From: Nocardia cerradoensis NBRC 101014
Lineage (GTDB): Bacteria > Actinomycetota > Actinomycetes > Mycobacteriales > Mycobacteriaceae
DNA length: 64,000 nt
Direction: 5' to 3'
Assembly: GCF_000308535.1 (NCBI RefSeq)
Contig: NZ_BAFW01000033.1
Span: 55,424-119,423 of the forward strand
Numbering within the stretch: the stretch's first letter is position 1; each line of letters starts with the position of its first letter. Both the position numbers and the translations under genes were made by a program. The notes under the pieces were generated by a model. It was given only the letters and a program-made list of their open reading frames with translations. It had not been told where the DNA came from and ran no database searches. Of this stretch, positions 50,751 through 60,136 are shown in pieces.

Positions 50751-52127
50751 CTACTTCGGCGCCGCCAGCTGCTCCAGCTTCGCGGCGAGCCAGCGTCCGT
50801 CCACGAACTGCATGGTCAGCAGAACCGAGACCTGACTGCTCCGCTCGGTCGAGGACGTGTTGTTGGTGAGGGCCTGGGTGATGATCGCGGCGACCTCCGC
50901 GCGATCGGCATCGGAGGTCTTCACGAAACACTGAGCGTCGGACACATGGGATCGCGCCTGCGACTGGGTGACGACACCCTGCAAGGTAGGCATGGTCGAC
51001 TGCATCTGGGTCTTCAGATCACCGGTGGTGGCATCGAGAACTGCCGTCTGATAATCCGCGAATTTGTCGTAGTCGTAGGTGGAGACGGTGCGGCCGAAGG
51101 CGCAGGCCGCGTCGCGGGCGGCGTCGGCCGAACGCTGGGAGTCGTCGGTGGACCTGTTGTGGTACAGGACGAATGCGCCGGCCCCGCCCGCGCCGAGGAC
51201 CACCAGAACGGCCACGATCGCGGCGACGATCCACACCCAGCGGCGACCGGAGCCGGACGCCGGTGCCGGGTGCGGCGCGGGTGACGCGCTTGCGGCCGAT
51301 GCGTAGTGAGCGGCCGCCGCGAGTTCGCCGCAGCTGCCGAACCGCTCCTGCGGATTCTTGGCCGTGGCCCGCGCGATCACCGCATCGAAAGCCGGTGGTA
51401 GCCAAGGGTTCTGCTGGCTCGCCGCCGGAAGCGGGAGTTTGAGGTGGGCATGGACGAGCTGAGCGGGTGAGGCGCCGGGATACGGCGGCGCTCCGGTCAG
51501 CATGTGATACAGCGTGCAGCCGAGGGCATAGACGTCGACTCGGTGGTCGACCGGCACACCGGGGTCGAGCTGTTCGGGCGCGGCGTATCGGAGGCTGGCG
51601 TGCACCTCGCCGGACCGCGTCAACTCGTTTGTATGATCGAGGATCTTCGCTATGCCGAAGTCGGCGAGGAAGACCTGCTTCGAATCACCCTGTGCGAGTA
51701 GGATGTTGGCGGGTTTCACATCGCGATGAAGCACCCCGGCGCGGTGGGCGAAGTCCAGCGCCTTGGCCGCTTCGGTGACGATCGCGACCGCGTGTTCCGG
51801 ATGCATGGGGCCGTTGCGCAGCACCGCCGCGACGTCGGTGCCCTCGATGTACTGCATGGCCATCCACAGCCGATCGCCCTCCTGGCCCCGGGCGTAGACG
51901 GTCACGATGTTCGGATGTGACAGGCGCGCAATGGTATCGGCTTCCCGCAGGAACCGATGGCGGGCGTCCTCGTCCCCCGCGAAGGCGGGATTGAGCACCT
52001 TCAGGGCAGTGTAGCGCGGCAGATCGCGATCGTGAGCCAGATACACCTCGCCCATACCGCCCGCACCGAGCAGTCGCTCGATCCGGTATCCGGCAAAGAC
52101 CTGCCCGTGCACCAGTGTCTGAGCCAC
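50751..52127 (-). CDS. Ser/Thr protein kinase with an extracytoplasmic C-terminal domain
   Basis: A 458-residue kinase from GTG 52127 (MAQTLVHGQVFAGYRIERLL) behind GGGAGG. The kinase domain shows LLGAGGMGEVYLAHDRDLPR, TALKVLNPA (catalytic Lys), HRDVKPANILLAQ and LADFGIAKILDH. A transmembrane helix WVWIVAAIVAVLVVLGAGGA lies near residue 285-310. The outside ~150 residues contain two Cys (CAFGRTVSTYDYDKFADYQT and AQCFVKTSDADRAEV) and resemble mce-associated/NTF2-like folded domains often attached to actinobacterial kinases. Signal and targets unknown. Confidence 0.9.
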   Translation of the reverse strand: MAQTLVHGQVFAGYRIERLLGAGGMGEVYLAHDRDLPRYTALKVLNPAFAGDEDARHRFLREADTIARLSHPNIVTVYARGQEGDRLWMAMQYIEGTDVAAVLRNGPMHPEHAVAIVTEAAKALDFAHRAGVLHRDVKPANILLAQGDSKQVFLADFGIAKILDHTNELTRSGEVHASLRYAAPEQLDPGVPVDHRVDVYALGCTLYHMLTGAPPYPGASPAQLVHAHLKLPLPAASQQNPWLPPAFDAVIARATAKNPQERFGSCGELAAAAHYASAASASPAPHPAPASGSGRRWVWIVAAIVAVLVVLGAGGAGAFVLYHNRSTDDSQRSADAARDAACAFGRTVSTYDYDKFADYQTAVLDATTGDLKTQMQSTMPTLQGVVTQSQARSHVSDAQCFVKTSDADRAEVAAIITQALTNNTSSTERSSQVSVLLTMQFVDGRWLAAKLEQLAAPK

Positions 52128-52378
52128 CGGTTGTACCTCCCACCCTGAAATTCGCCCCGACCATACCGGACGCGTCGACGCCCCGAGCGGCGGCCGTCGT
52201 GGGCCCGAGCCGTGCGTGCCCCGGTGCACCGTCCGGGAGGCGGGACGAAAGACGCCGGTCGGTGCAAAGCTTCCTGGGATTATGCGGAGATCGAATGAAA
52301 TTCCGCGGTGGGCGCGTCGTGGTGGTTCGGGTGATGGTGTGCTGGCGGCGTCGAATCGGAACCTGTTGGGAGGCAGCC

Positions 52379-53257
52379 ATGTCGGAGTACGGGTCCACCT
52401 TGCCGCGACGGCAGCTCGGAAGGTATCTGCGCAACGGCCGCGAGGAATGCGGGCTGACCCTGCATCAGGCGGCGGCGCTCATTCAGCGCAGCGCGAGCAC
52501 GCTGCAACGCATCGAGCACGGCATGGTCGCGCAACTGCGGGAGGTGGATATCGAAGCGCTGTGCAAGATCTACGGCTTCGAGGGGGACGCCGTGCTCGCG
52601 ATGAAAGCTCTTGCGGTCCAGGGCAAAGAGCTGAGCTGGTGGTGCGAATACGGAGACGTGATTCCGGAGAACTTCGACTTCTATGTCGGGTTGGAGGCAT
52701 CAGCGCGAAGTTTGAAAACTTACGAACCGGAACGCGTTCCCGGTCTTCTCCAAACGCCCGCGTATGCCGGCGCCATGTGCTCAACTGCTCATCCAGAAGA
52801 CACCGCCGAAGAACATGCGCGTCGGGTGCAACTGAGGATGCGCAGGCAGACCAGAATCACACGCAAGTATCAGCCTGCCGTACTGGACGTGATTCTGCGG
52901 GAATCAGCCCTGAGGTGCGTGGTGGGCGGCCCCAAAGTGATGTCTGCGCAGTTGAAACACCTCGCGGACGTGAGTTGTCTCCCGAACGTCAGCGTGCAGG
53001 TACTGCCGGATCGCGCCGGGTTTCCTCTAGGCGAAGCAGTCGGTTCCTTTGTGATCCTCGACTTCGGCAAAGACCGCGGCGGGCAGCTCGCAGAGCCACC
53101 GGTTGTCTATGTCGAAGGCTTCATCGGGGATATGTATCTCGAAAAACCGGTAGCGGTGCAGCGGTACCATCAAGCCTACGAAGGTCTCCGGCAAAGCGTG
53201 ATGGATCCGGTCGCGAGCCGATCCCTGCTCCGGCAGATAGCGAAGGAGTACGTGTGA
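52379..53257 (+). CDS. HTH regulator with DUF5753 domain (Scr1-like)
   Basis: A 292-residue protein from ATG 52379 behind GGGAGGCAGCC. XRE-type HTH: RYLRNGREECGLTLHQAAAL and IQRSASTLQRIEHGMVAQLR. DUF5753 follows with YEPERVPGLLQTPAYAGAMC, RRQTRITRKYQPAVLDVILR and GSFVILDFGKDRGGQ. The TGA overlaps the start of a DUF397 gene by one base. Such pairs act as developmental or antibiotic-production switches in Streptomyces and are widespread in Nocardia. Confidence 0.9.
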   Translation: MSEYGSTLPRRQLGRYLRNGREECGLTLHQAAALIQRSASTLQRIEHGMVAQLREVDIEALCKIYGFEGDAVLAMKALAVQGKELSWWCEYGDVIPENFDFYVGLEASARSLKTYEPERVPGLLQTPAYAGAMCSTAHPEDTAEEHARRVQLRMRRQTRITRKYQPAVLDVILRESALRCVVGGPKVMSAQLKHLADVSCLPNVSVQVLPDRAGFPLGEAVGSFVILDFGKDRGGQLAEPPVVYVEGFIGDMYLEKPVAVQRYHQAYEGLRQSVMDPVASRSLLRQIAKEYV

Positions 53258-53457
53258 TGGTGGATCTCGCAGGTGCGCGGTGGTTCAAGAGCAGCCGTAG
53301 CGGCGGCTCCAAGAACTGTGTCGAAGTAGCGTTCCTGGCCGATAGCCTTGTAGGAGTGCGTGATTCGAAGAATATCGCCGGTCCCGCCTTGATCTTCACC
53401 GCAGCCGAATGGTCGTCGTTCACCGCGTCCGCCGCTCGTGGCGACCTCGACTGCTGA
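53257..53457 (+). CDS. DUF397 small protein (Scr2/BldB-associated partner type)
   Basis: A 66-residue protein with the full DUF397 signature: GARWFKSSRSGGSKNCVEVA, VGVRDSKNIAGPALIFTAAE and a final WSSFTASAARG. DUF397 partners are thought to antagonise their HTH-DUF5753 protein. The start ATG overlaps the regulator's TGA. Confidence 0.92.
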   Translation: MVDLAGARWFKSSRSGGSKNCVEVAFLADSLVGVRDSKNIAGPALIFTAAEWSSFTASAARGDLDC

Positions 53458-53493
53458 TAGCGCCGACGGCCGTGGTGGGGCCCGGCGCTGCCG

Positions 53494-54594
53494 TCAGCCC
53501 GGTCGCGCGGTGAACTCCGCTCCGCTCCGATAGAAGCGCGAGATCGCGGTAAGCAGCTGCGCGGAACTGGCTTTCATCGCCTGCTCCGTCATTCCGCCCA
53601 CATGGGGGCTGAGCGTGGTGTGCGGATTCGATGCCAGTGGAGAGGTGAAAGATGTTCCCTCCGTGGCGAATACATCGAGGGCGCCGTGGCCGAGACCGCA
53701 ATCCGGGTCGCGTAGTGCCGCATCGAGAGCGTCTTCGGGAACCACGTGCGCCCGTGAGGTATTGACCAGGATCGAGCCTGGTCGCATCCACCGCAGTTCC
53801 CGCGCGCCGATGAGCCCGGCGGTCGCGGCGGTGGCCGGCACATGTACGGAGATGATGTCGCAGCCGGTCATGAGCTCGCGGAGGGTGCCGGTCCATCGCG
53901 CGGGCCAGTGCTGCGCATCCCGCGCGGTGAAACGCGGCGAGCCGTGGACCCAGACCTCGGCTCCGAACGGCGCGAGTCGTTTCGCGACTTCCCGTGCGAT
54001 CGAACCACTTCCGATGAGGCCCACGCGGGCATCGGCCAGGCTTCCGGTCGGAATACCGCCGATCGCCGCAGTCCAGTCACCGGCGCGCAGTGCGGTATCG
54101 CGCCTACTGATTCCGCGGAGAGCGTCGAGCATGAGACCGATCGTCAACTCGGCGACCGCGCCGGCATTGGCGCCCGGCGTGGACAGCACGGTGACGCCTC
54201 GTTCGGCGGCAGCGTCCAGGTCGAAGCTGTCCACACCCGAGGCGGCCCTGGCGACCAGGCGCAGCGGTTGATCGTGCGTGCTCGCGGTCAGCCGCTCGAA
54301 GACGTCGCAGGTCAGCGGGATGCCGGCGCGGCATTTCAGCGCGTCGTAACCGCCGTGGCGGTCGAATGCCGCAACGATGTCGTCGGCACGGAAACCGTCG
54401 AGGTCGATCGAGTGCCACCGGCGGGAGATCTCCGAACGCAGCGTCGGATCCGCTACTCGCCGGAGGTTGGCCGTCGGAGCGAGTCCGAGCGCCGCCAGGC
54501 CCTCGAGCTCCGGGATCGCCAACTCACCCGGCGCGGGATCGATGACGAGGATGCGGGGGTGTGCGGGCCGGGTCCCTGGCTCGGCGGGTATCAC
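53494..54594 (-). CDS. D-2-hydroxyacid dehydrogenase family protein
   Basis: About 366 residues from GTG 54594 (MIPAEPGTRPAHPRILVIDP); the frame continues upstream inside dacB without support. It has the D-2-hydroxyacid dehydrogenase plan: LRLVARAASGVDSFDLDAAA (substrate Arg), Rossmann motif VGLIGSGSIAREVAKRLAPF, NTSRAHVVPEDAL, GLGHGALDVFATEG (Glu region) and LSPHVGGMTEQAMKA (catalytic His). The extended N-terminus is longer than in typical 310-330 residue members. Substrate unknown. It lies 34 bp downstream of dacB on the same strand. Confidence 0.85.
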   Translation of the reverse strand: MIPAEPGTRPAHPRILVIDPAPGELAIPELEGLAALGLAPTANLRRVADPTLRSEISRRWHSIDLDGFRADDIVAAFDRHGGYDALKCRAGIPLTCDVFERLTASTHDQPLRLVARAASGVDSFDLDAAAERGVTVLSTPGANAGAVAELTIGLMLDALRGISRRDTALRAGDWTAAIGGIPTGSLADARVGLIGSGSIAREVAKRLAPFGAEVWVHGSPRFTARDAQHWPARWTGTLRELMTGCDIISVHVPATAATAGLIGARELRWMRPGSILVNTSRAHVVPEDALDAALRDPDCGLGHGALDVFATEGTSFTSPLASNPHTTLSPHVGGMTEQAMKASSAQLLTAISRFYRSGAEFTARPG

Positions 54595-54628
54595 CGCGTC
54601 ACGCTCGCACGCTGTCTCGACGGGCCGT

Positions 54629-55942
54629 CTACCGCCGCGACCGTCCCATGCGTGACCAGCCGAACAAGCCCAGCGCGATGGCCGAGCCCAGCGCGCCGAT
54701 GATGCCGATCGTCCGCAGGTTCGAGTTGCCGTGGGTTGTTGTCGGCGCGGCGGCGGTCGGGGTGTCGTGGGCAGGCGGGGACGCCAGCGCGACGTTGGTG
54801 TTCGAGTCCTCGCCGGTGTTCCGGTCGGGGAGGGAGCCGATGGTCGCGCCGGCGGGGAGGGCGAAGGCATAGTCCAGAAGGCGGGCGGCCTGCTCCGGTG
54901 GACGGATGGGCAGGACGTCGGCCTTGAGCAGGGTGACGACCAGGCGGTGGCCGCCCCGTTCGGCGGCGGTCACGAAGGTCTGCCGCGCATCGTCGGTGTA
55001 GCCGGTCTTGCCGCCCAGGTCGCCGTCGTAGTCGTAGAGCAGGTGGTTGTCGTTGGCGATGGGGAAGCCGGGGTGGTCCTTGTCGTCGGGGATCGTGGGA
55101 TTCGCGGGGTAACCCGGGAAGTCGTACTGCTCGGTGTGGATGATCGAGGCGAAGGTGGGGTTCTGCATGTCGTGGCGGAAGATCGTCGCCAGATCGTAGG
55201 CCGAGGTGCTCATCCCGGGGCCGTCCAGGCCGGAGGGGGTGGCGGCGCGAGTGTCCATGGCCCGCAACTGTTTCGCCATCGCGTTCATCTTCGCGACGGT
55301 GGCTTCGTCGCCGCCCAGCTGGGTGGCGATGGCGTGGGCGGCGTCGTTGCCGGAGCACATCAGCAGCGCGTGGAACAGCTGGTCGTTCGTGTAGCGGCCA
55401 CCCGGACCGATGCCGACGCGGGTGCCGTCGGCATTCGCGTCGTCCTGCGTGCCGATCACGACCTGGTTCGGGTCCAGCGCGGGCAGCGCGACCGCGGCCA
55501 GCAGCGTCTTGATCGTGGACGCCGGCCGGTAGCGACCGTGCGGATCCTTCGCCGCCAGCACCTTGCCGGTGTCGAGGTCGGCCACCAGCCACGCGGTCGC
55601 CGAGATGTCGGCGGGCAGCGGTGGCGCTCCGGCCGGTACCACCACTCCGCAGCGCCCGAGTTTGTCGCCGCCGATCGGATCGGACGGCACCGGCAGCGGC
55701 GACGGCGTCGTGCTGCCGGGTGCCGGGACCTCCGAGGTGTCGATCGGCGGCGGCGGGGCCGTCTTGTTCGGGCACGAATCCGTATTCGGGGTCGTGAACG
55801 GCGTGGATGGCGGCGCGGGGGCCGCGTCTGCCACGTCGAGCCCGGTGACCGTGGTGGCGCCCAGCAGCCCGGCAGTCAGTACGGCGGCCGCCAGCGCGCG
55901 GCATCGGCGGAAGCGGACGGTGCGGGACATGCGGGTGTTCAT
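54629..55942 (-). CDS. dacB: D-alanyl-D-alanine carboxypeptidase (penicillin-binding protein)
   Basis: A 437-residue secreted S11-family peptidase. The signal peptide MNTRMSRTVRFRRCRALAAA is followed by a Pro/Ser-rich segment. Catalytic motifs: SxxK in RPASTIKTLLAA, SxN in CSGNDAAHAIA and KTG in GGKTGYTDDAR. A C-terminal membrane anchor (TIGIIGALGSAIALGLFGWS) and basic tail RMGRSRR fix it to the membrane. It trims the terminal D-Ala of peptidoglycan stem peptides. The gene occupies the position of mycobacterial dacB1 relative to sdh and trpS. Confidence 0.93.
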   Translation of the reverse strand: MNTRMSRTVRFRRCRALAAAVLTAGLLGATTVTGLDVADAAPAPPSTPFTTPNTDSCPNKTAPPPPIDTSEVPAPGSTTPSPLPVPSDPIGGDKLGRCGVVVPAGAPPLPADISATAWLVADLDTGKVLAAKDPHGRYRPASTIKTLLAAVALPALDPNQVVIGTQDDANADGTRVGIGPGGRYTNDQLFHALLMCSGNDAAHAIATQLGGDEATVAKMNAMAKQLRAMDTRAATPSGLDGPGMSTSAYDLATIFRHDMQNPTFASIIHTEQYDFPGYPANPTIPDDKDHPGFPIANDNHLLYDYDGDLGGKTGYTDDARQTFVTAAERGGHRLVVTLLKADVLPIRPPEQAARLLDYAFALPAGATIGSLPDRNTGEDSNTNVALASPPAHDTPTAAAPTTTHGNSNLRTIGIIGALGSAIALGLFGWSRMGRSRR

Positions 55943-56001
55943 CGATATGCAGCTTATGCGGCGTGGCGCGATGGTGCCGCGAACCCTGGGGCGGTCAAGT
56001 A

Positions 56002-56032
56002 TTGACAGAGACCATTAAATGGGAGCTACTAT
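56002..56032 (+). promoter_or_regulatory. Promoter-like sequence before the DHA2 efflux gene
   Basis: TTGACA at 56002-56007 and TACTAT at 56027-56032, 19 bp apart, lie in an unusually AT-rich stretch 35 bp upstream of the efflux gene start. The spacing is slightly long, which would suit a regulated promoter. Confidence 0.45.
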
Positions 56033-56067
56033 CAAAATATAGGCACACCCAACTGAATGGACATGTC

Positions 56068-57708
56068 ATGAACTTGCGGAGATCATCGGAATCGCCCGCA
56101 CTCGCCGAGACCGCGGCGCGAGAGAACGCGACCGGCAGCCCGAGAGCGACCGGCGGGTCGTCGGCAGCGAACCGCGAAGCGCCCACTGCCGATGCGGCGG
56201 GCGCCGGGCGGGCGCGCTGGCTCGCCCTCGGTGCGCTCGCGCTCGCCATGCTCACCATCGGACTCGACACCACCGTGCTGGTCGTCGCGCTACCCACCAT
56301 GGCCATCGACCTGCACGCGAATACCGCTGCGCTGCAATGGTTCACCACCGCCTACACGCTCGCGCTCGCCGCCGTGATGCTGCCGGCGGGTGCGCTCGGC
56401 GACCGCTACGGACGCAAGAAGTTCCTGCTGGCGGCGCTGGTCGTCTTCGGCGGGGCATCGCTGTGGTGTGCGCTGGCTACCTCCGCGGGGATGTTGATCG
56501 TCGCCCGCGCGGTATTGGGTATCGCGGCGGCCGCGATGATGCCGCTGTCGATGTCGGTGCTGCCCAGCCTGTTCCCGGATCAGGCCGAACGCCAGCGCGC
56601 GCTGACGATCTGGGTCAGCTCCACCGCACTGGGGCTGCCGCTCGGCCCGATCGTGGGCGGCTGGTTGCTGAACCACTTCTGGTGGGGATCGGTGTTCTTG
56701 ATCAACGTCCCCCTGGTCGTGGTCGGAGTGATCGCGGTCGCGCTGCTGGTCCCGGAGACCCGCAGCGATTCGGCCTTCCGCATCGATCTGCCGGGTGTGC
56801 TGCTCTCGGCCGCGGGCATGCTGGGATTCACCTACGGATTCATCCGCTTCGGCGAACAGGGGTGGGGCGACGGCGCGGCGTGGGCGGCGGTGGTCGCCGG
56901 TGCGGTGTTGCTGGGCGGCTTCGTCTGGTGGCAGCGGCGGATCGCGCATCCGCTGGTCGATATCGCGCTGTTCACCAACCGCGGGTTCCGTTGGGGCACC
57001 GCGTATTCGGTGTTCGTGAACTTCGCGATGTTCGGCATGTTCTTCACGGTGCCGCAGTACTTCCAGGCGGTGCTCGGCGTCGATTCCCTCGGCAGCGGGC
57101 TGCGGTTGCTGCCGCTGATCGGCGGGCTCGTCGTCGGCACGCGCGCGGTCGACAAACTGCTGCCGAAACTCGGCGCGCGGATCGTGCTCAGCGGCGGCTT
57201 CCTGATCCTCGGCGCCGGCCTCGCCATGGGCGCCATGACCGAGGTGAGCAGCGGCTACGGCTACACCGCCGCCTGGACCACGATCCTGGGCTTCGCGATG
57301 GGCCTGGTCATGCCGGCCGCGATGGGCATGGCGATGGGACAGCTCGGCGCCGAGCGCGCCGGGTCCGGCTCGGCGCTGCTGCAGGCGCTGCGCCAGGCCG
57401 GCGGCACCATCGGCGTGGCGGTGCTGGGCACCGTCCTGGCCACGCAGTATCGCTCCGACCTGGGCTCCTACAACCACGAGCCGATATCGGACGGTGTGAA
57501 CGCGGGTGTGGCGGTGGCTCGGGCCACCGGTAACGCCGACATGCTCGCCCAGGTGCAATCGGCCTTCGTCTCCGGGATGGGTGCGATGCTGTGGCTGTGT
57601 GCCGGGGTGTGCGCGGTGGCGGCGCTGCTCGCCGCGATCCGGACCCGAAGCGGGGAGCCGGACCCGCACTCCGCCGACGATGCGGGAGAATCGGTGCATG
57701 TCGGCTGA
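56068..57708 (+). CDS. DHA2-family MFS multidrug efflux pump (EmrB/QacA-like)
   Basis: A 546-residue transporter from ATG 56068. After a ~50-residue hydrophilic head come about 14 helices. Motif A is GALGDRYGRKKFLLA, helix 1 has LTIGLDTTVLVVALPTMAID, and motif C-type VSSTALGLPLGPIVGGWLL marks an antiporter. The C-terminal half includes GSGSALLQALRQAGGTIGVA, typical of EmrB/QacA pumps. Drugs or lipids are likely substrates. It overlaps the next gene, a TetR regulator, by 11 bp. Confidence 0.92.
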   Translation: MNLRRSSESPALAETAARENATGSPRATGGSSAANREAPTADAAGAGRARWLALGALALAMLTIGLDTTVLVVALPTMAIDLHANTAALQWFTTAYTLALAAVMLPAGALGDRYGRKKFLLAALVVFGGASLWCALATSAGMLIVARAVLGIAAAAMMPLSMSVLPSLFPDQAERQRALTIWVSSTALGLPLGPIVGGWLLNHFWWGSVFLINVPLVVVGVIAVALLVPETRSDSAFRIDLPGVLLSAAGMLGFTYGFIRFGEQGWGDGAAWAAVVAGAVLLGGFVWWQRRIAHPLVDIALFTNRGFRWGTAYSVFVNFAMFGMFFTVPQYFQAVLGVDSLGSGLRLLPLIGGLVVGTRAVDKLLPKLGARIVLSGGFLILGAGLAMGAMTEVSSGYGYTAAWTTILGFAMGLVMPAAMGMAMGQLGAERAGSGSALLQALRQAGGTIGVAVLGTVLATQYRSDLGSYNHEPISDGVNAGVAVARATGNADMLAQVQSAFVSGMGAMLWLCAGVCAVAALLAAIRTRSGEPDPHSADDAGESVHVG

Positions 57709-58345
57709 GTCGAAGGCACCCGCGCGGGCCCATTCCGGGGCGACCACCTCGCCCCGGATGGGTCTGCGCGAACGCAAGAAGCAGCGCACCCGCCGCACCA
57801 TCCGCGCCGAAGCGATGAAACTGTTTCAGCGACAGGGATATTCGGCGACCACGATCGAGCAGATCGCCGAGGCCGCCGATATCTCGCCGAGCACGTTCTT
57901 CCGCTACTTCCCGTCGAAAGAGCAGGTGGTGCTGGCCGACGACGTCGATCCGATCATGATCCACGCGCTCGAATCCCAGCCGCCGGAGCTGTCGCCACTG
58001 GCCGCCTTCCGCCAGGCGATGCGGGACACCTTCGACAATCTGGACCCGCAGGACTGGCAGTTCGAACAGGACCGGATGAAGCTGATCTACAACGAGCCCG
58101 AGTTGCGCAGCGTGATCATGCAGGAGACCGAACGCAACGTGGATCTGGTCTCCGCGCTGCTCGCCCGCAGGGTAGGCCGCGAACCGGGCGACTTCGAGGT
58201 CCGCGCCTTCTCCGGGGCGATGATCGGGGCGATGATGACCGCGTTCGGCCGGGAGGGGCTCGACCTGGACAAGATCGACCGGATCGTGGAATTCATGGAG
58301 GCGGGCATGCCGCTGGGGCCGGCGACCCCCTCGGAATCCGACTGA
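57698..58345 (+). CDS. TetR family regulator of the efflux pump
   Basis: A 215-residue protein from ATG 57698, overlapping the pump gene by 11 bp. HTH: LRERKKQRTRRTIRAEAMKL, FQRQGYSATTIEQIAEAADI and SPSTFFRYFPSKEQVVLADD. The C-terminal ligand domain is helical. Co-transcription with the pump suggests feedback control; the AT-rich segment before the pump gene is the probable binding area, though no perfect palindrome is seen there. Confidence 0.9.
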   Translation: MSAESKAPARAHSGATTSPRMGLRERKKQRTRRTIRAEAMKLFQRQGYSATTIEQIAEAADISPSTFFRYFPSKEQVVLADDVDPIMIHALESQPPELSPLAAFRQAMRDTFDNLDPQDWQFEQDRMKLIYNEPELRSVIMQETERNVDLVSALLARRVGREPGDFEVRAFSGAMIGAMMTAFGREGLDLDKIDRIVEFMEAGMPLGPATPSESD

Positions 58346-58358
58346 CGGCAGCCCGCGC

Positions 58359-59243
58359 TCAGGACGCGGCCAGTTCGGCGGCCGCGCTGTCGTCGGTCAT
58401 GGTGGCGAAGAAGCCGCCGATCACATCCTCGATCTCGGAAATCGACTCCGCACAATAGAGAATCGGCTGATAGTGCGTGATGTCGTAGGTCGCGGTGCCC
58501 ATCTCGTGAATGTTCAGCGGACGCAGCCGGGCATGCCGGAACTCCTCGATCTCACCGAACGAGGACAGCAAACCCGCCCCGTAACAACGCACTTCACCCT
58601 TTTCTCGCACCACGCCGAATTCCATGGAGAACCAGAACACGTCGGCCAGGAATTTCAGCGCCGCCTCGGTCTCCAGCCGGGCCACCGCGGCGCCCACTTC
58701 GGCATAGATCGCGGCGAACCGCGGCGACGCCAATTGATTTGCGTGCCCGATGATTTCGTGAATCGAATCCGGCTCCGGCGTGTACAGCGGCGCGGAATGG
58801 TGGCGAATGTACTGGGTGGAGTGGAAAATTCGATCGGCGAAGGAGCCGAAGAACTCGCGCAGCGGCACCAACCCCGCCGCGGGAACATAGCGAAAACCGG
58901 TGAGCGGCACCAATTTCGCGGTCACCTCGTCCAACTGCGGAATGTGATCGGTGGGCAGGCCCAGCCGCCGGGCGCCGTCGAGCACCTCCGCCGACGCGTA
59001 GGTCCGATGCTTGCGCGTCAACTCCGCCGACACGATGCGCCACACCTGCTGCTCCTCCTCGGTGTAGTCGATGCGCGGCAGCGTCTCGCCCGCCCGATAC
59101 GCCAAGGCCAGCGCGGCGATGGCGTTGCGCCGCGCCCGATACTCCGGATCGTGCACACCCGGATGCTCGGCACTCAAATGCACCGTGACATCGCCGTCGC
59201 TACCCGTGGTAACCGGCGAATACAACTGAGCTTCGGCGAACAT
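58359..59243 (-). CDS. phhA: Phenylalanine 4-monooxygenase (biopterin-dependent aromatic amino acid hydroxylase)
   Basis: About 294 residues from ATG 59243 (MFAEAQLYSPVTTGSDGDVT); ATG 59255 would add four. The iron-binding facial triad is visible: two His in SIHEIIGHANQLASP and Glu in VFWFSMEFGVVREKGE. YIRHHSAPLYTPEPD and LVPLREFFGSFADRIFHSTQ match bacterial PheH. The length fits bacterial catalytic-domain enzymes, without the regulatory ACT domain of animal ones. It converts Phe to Tyr. No pterin dehydratase gene is adjacent. Confidence 0.9.
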   Translation of the reverse strand: MFAEAQLYSPVTTGSDGDVTVHLSAEHPGVHDPEYRARRNAIAALALAYRAGETLPRIDYTEEEQQVWRIVSAELTRKHRTYASAEVLDGARRLGLPTDHIPQLDEVTAKLVPLTGFRYVPAAGLVPLREFFGSFADRIFHSTQYIRHHSAPLYTPEPDSIHEIIGHANQLASPRFAAIYAEVGAAVARLETEAALKFLADVFWFSMEFGVVREKGEVRCYGAGLLSSFGEIEEFRHARLRPLNIHEMGTATYDITHYQPILYCAESISEIEDVIGGFFATMTDDSAAAELAAS

Positions 59244-59324
59244 GCCTCCAGGCAAGCACCCCCACCCGGATCCGACAACAAACCCCCAGCAAACTGAGCA
59301 AATTGCCTAGTTGCGGCCGGATTG

Positions 59325-59759
59325 TCAGTCGATACTTCCTCTCGGCACGACCCAGACATGTGGCTGACGCGTGACCGAGGCGATGTGTTCGAAGTCTTCG
59401 TCGTAGTGCAGGATCGTGGCTCCGTGGTACTCGGCGACTGCGGCGGTGAGTAGATCGACGATGCCGGCTGCGCGATGTTTTCCCTGTCTGGCGAGCAACA
59501 GCTGCACTTCACGAGCCCGGTCGGCGATCGGCTCGGTGACCGGAAGTGTGGTGAATCGTGCCCGGCGGCTGTGCGTGATGTTCTGGACGTCTGCAAGATT
59601 TCGACCCGAGTAGCCTGCTTCGAGATCGAGCGTGACGCACGTTGCGGCCGCACGATCGGCGAGCAGACCGGCGATGACGGTCCGGACGCCGGGGTCGCTC
59701 AGGCGGGCATATGCGGATGTATCGATCAGGTGCAGACGCAGTGGGATCGGCTCGATCAC
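59325..59759 (-). CDS. vapC: VapC-type PIN domain RNase toxin
   Basis: A 144-residue protein from GTG 59759 (MIEPIPLRLHLIDTSAYARL), overlapping the antitoxin stop (GTGA). PIN-domain acidic residues: Asp in LIDTSAYARL, Glu in LDLEAGYSGR, Asp in GIVDLLTAAVAEYHGAT and Asp in ILHYDEDFEHIA. These coordinate Mg for tRNA or mRNA cleavage. Gene order antitoxin-toxin is standard for VapBC. Confidence 0.9.
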   Translation of the reverse strand: MIEPIPLRLHLIDTSAYARLSDPGVRTVIAGLLADRAAATCVTLDLEAGYSGRNLADVQNITHSRRARFTTLPVTEPIADRAREVQLLLARQGKHRAAGIVDLLTAAVAEYHGATILHYDEDFEHIASVTRQPHVWVVPRGSID

Positions 59760-59974
59760 CGCCGAGCCCCGCGCATGACCTCGGGATCGCCGATATCCGG
59801 ACCGACTCCGAAGCCGTAGGGATCGTTCAGGATCTCCTCGACGCGCCGGCGACGTTCGGCGACGAACCGAAGCGCCGCGTTGACGGTGTCCTTCTTGGTG
59901 GTTGTGCCCAGCTCCTTCGCCGCCAGGGTCAAGGCCTCGTCGTCCAAGTCGATCATCGTCTTCATATTTACCAC
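59756..59974 (-). CDS. vapB: VapB-type ribbon-helix-helix antitoxin
   Basis: A 72-residue protein starting at GTG 59974, or ATG 59965 as MKTMIDLDDEALTLAAKELG. The first half is a ribbon-helix-helix (TTKKDTVNAALRFVAERRRR) that would bind DNA and autoregulate the pair. The acidic, Gly/Pro-rich C-terminus (GFGVGPDIGDPEV) is the likely toxin-binding part. Confidence 0.88.
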   Translation of the reverse strand: MVNMKTMIDLDDEALTLAAKELGTTTKKDTVNAALRFVAERRRRVEEILNDPYGFGVGPDIGDPEVMRGARR

Positions 59975-60084
59975 GGTATGTCCGCCCCCTTATGACGAGC
60001 AATACTGGTTGATGCAACCGTTATTCGGCGCCACCGGCCATGTGGATGGGTGCGTGCGCTGGGCCGGGCACTGGATACGAAAAA

Positions 60085-60112
60085 GCCGCCCGCATCGAAA
60101 GATGCGGGCGGC
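60085..60112 (-). terminator. Intrinsic terminator of the sdh operon
   Basis: A perfect 12-bp stem, GCCGCCCGCATC / GATGCGGGCGGC, with a 4-nt loop (gaaa as written on the plus strand, TTTC on the transcribed strand). On the minus strand it is followed by TTTTT, and it lies 24 bp after the sdhB stop. This is one of the few canonical U-tract terminators in the window. Confidence 0.93.
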
Positions 60113-60136
60113 CTTCGGATTTCGGGCTCTGCTACC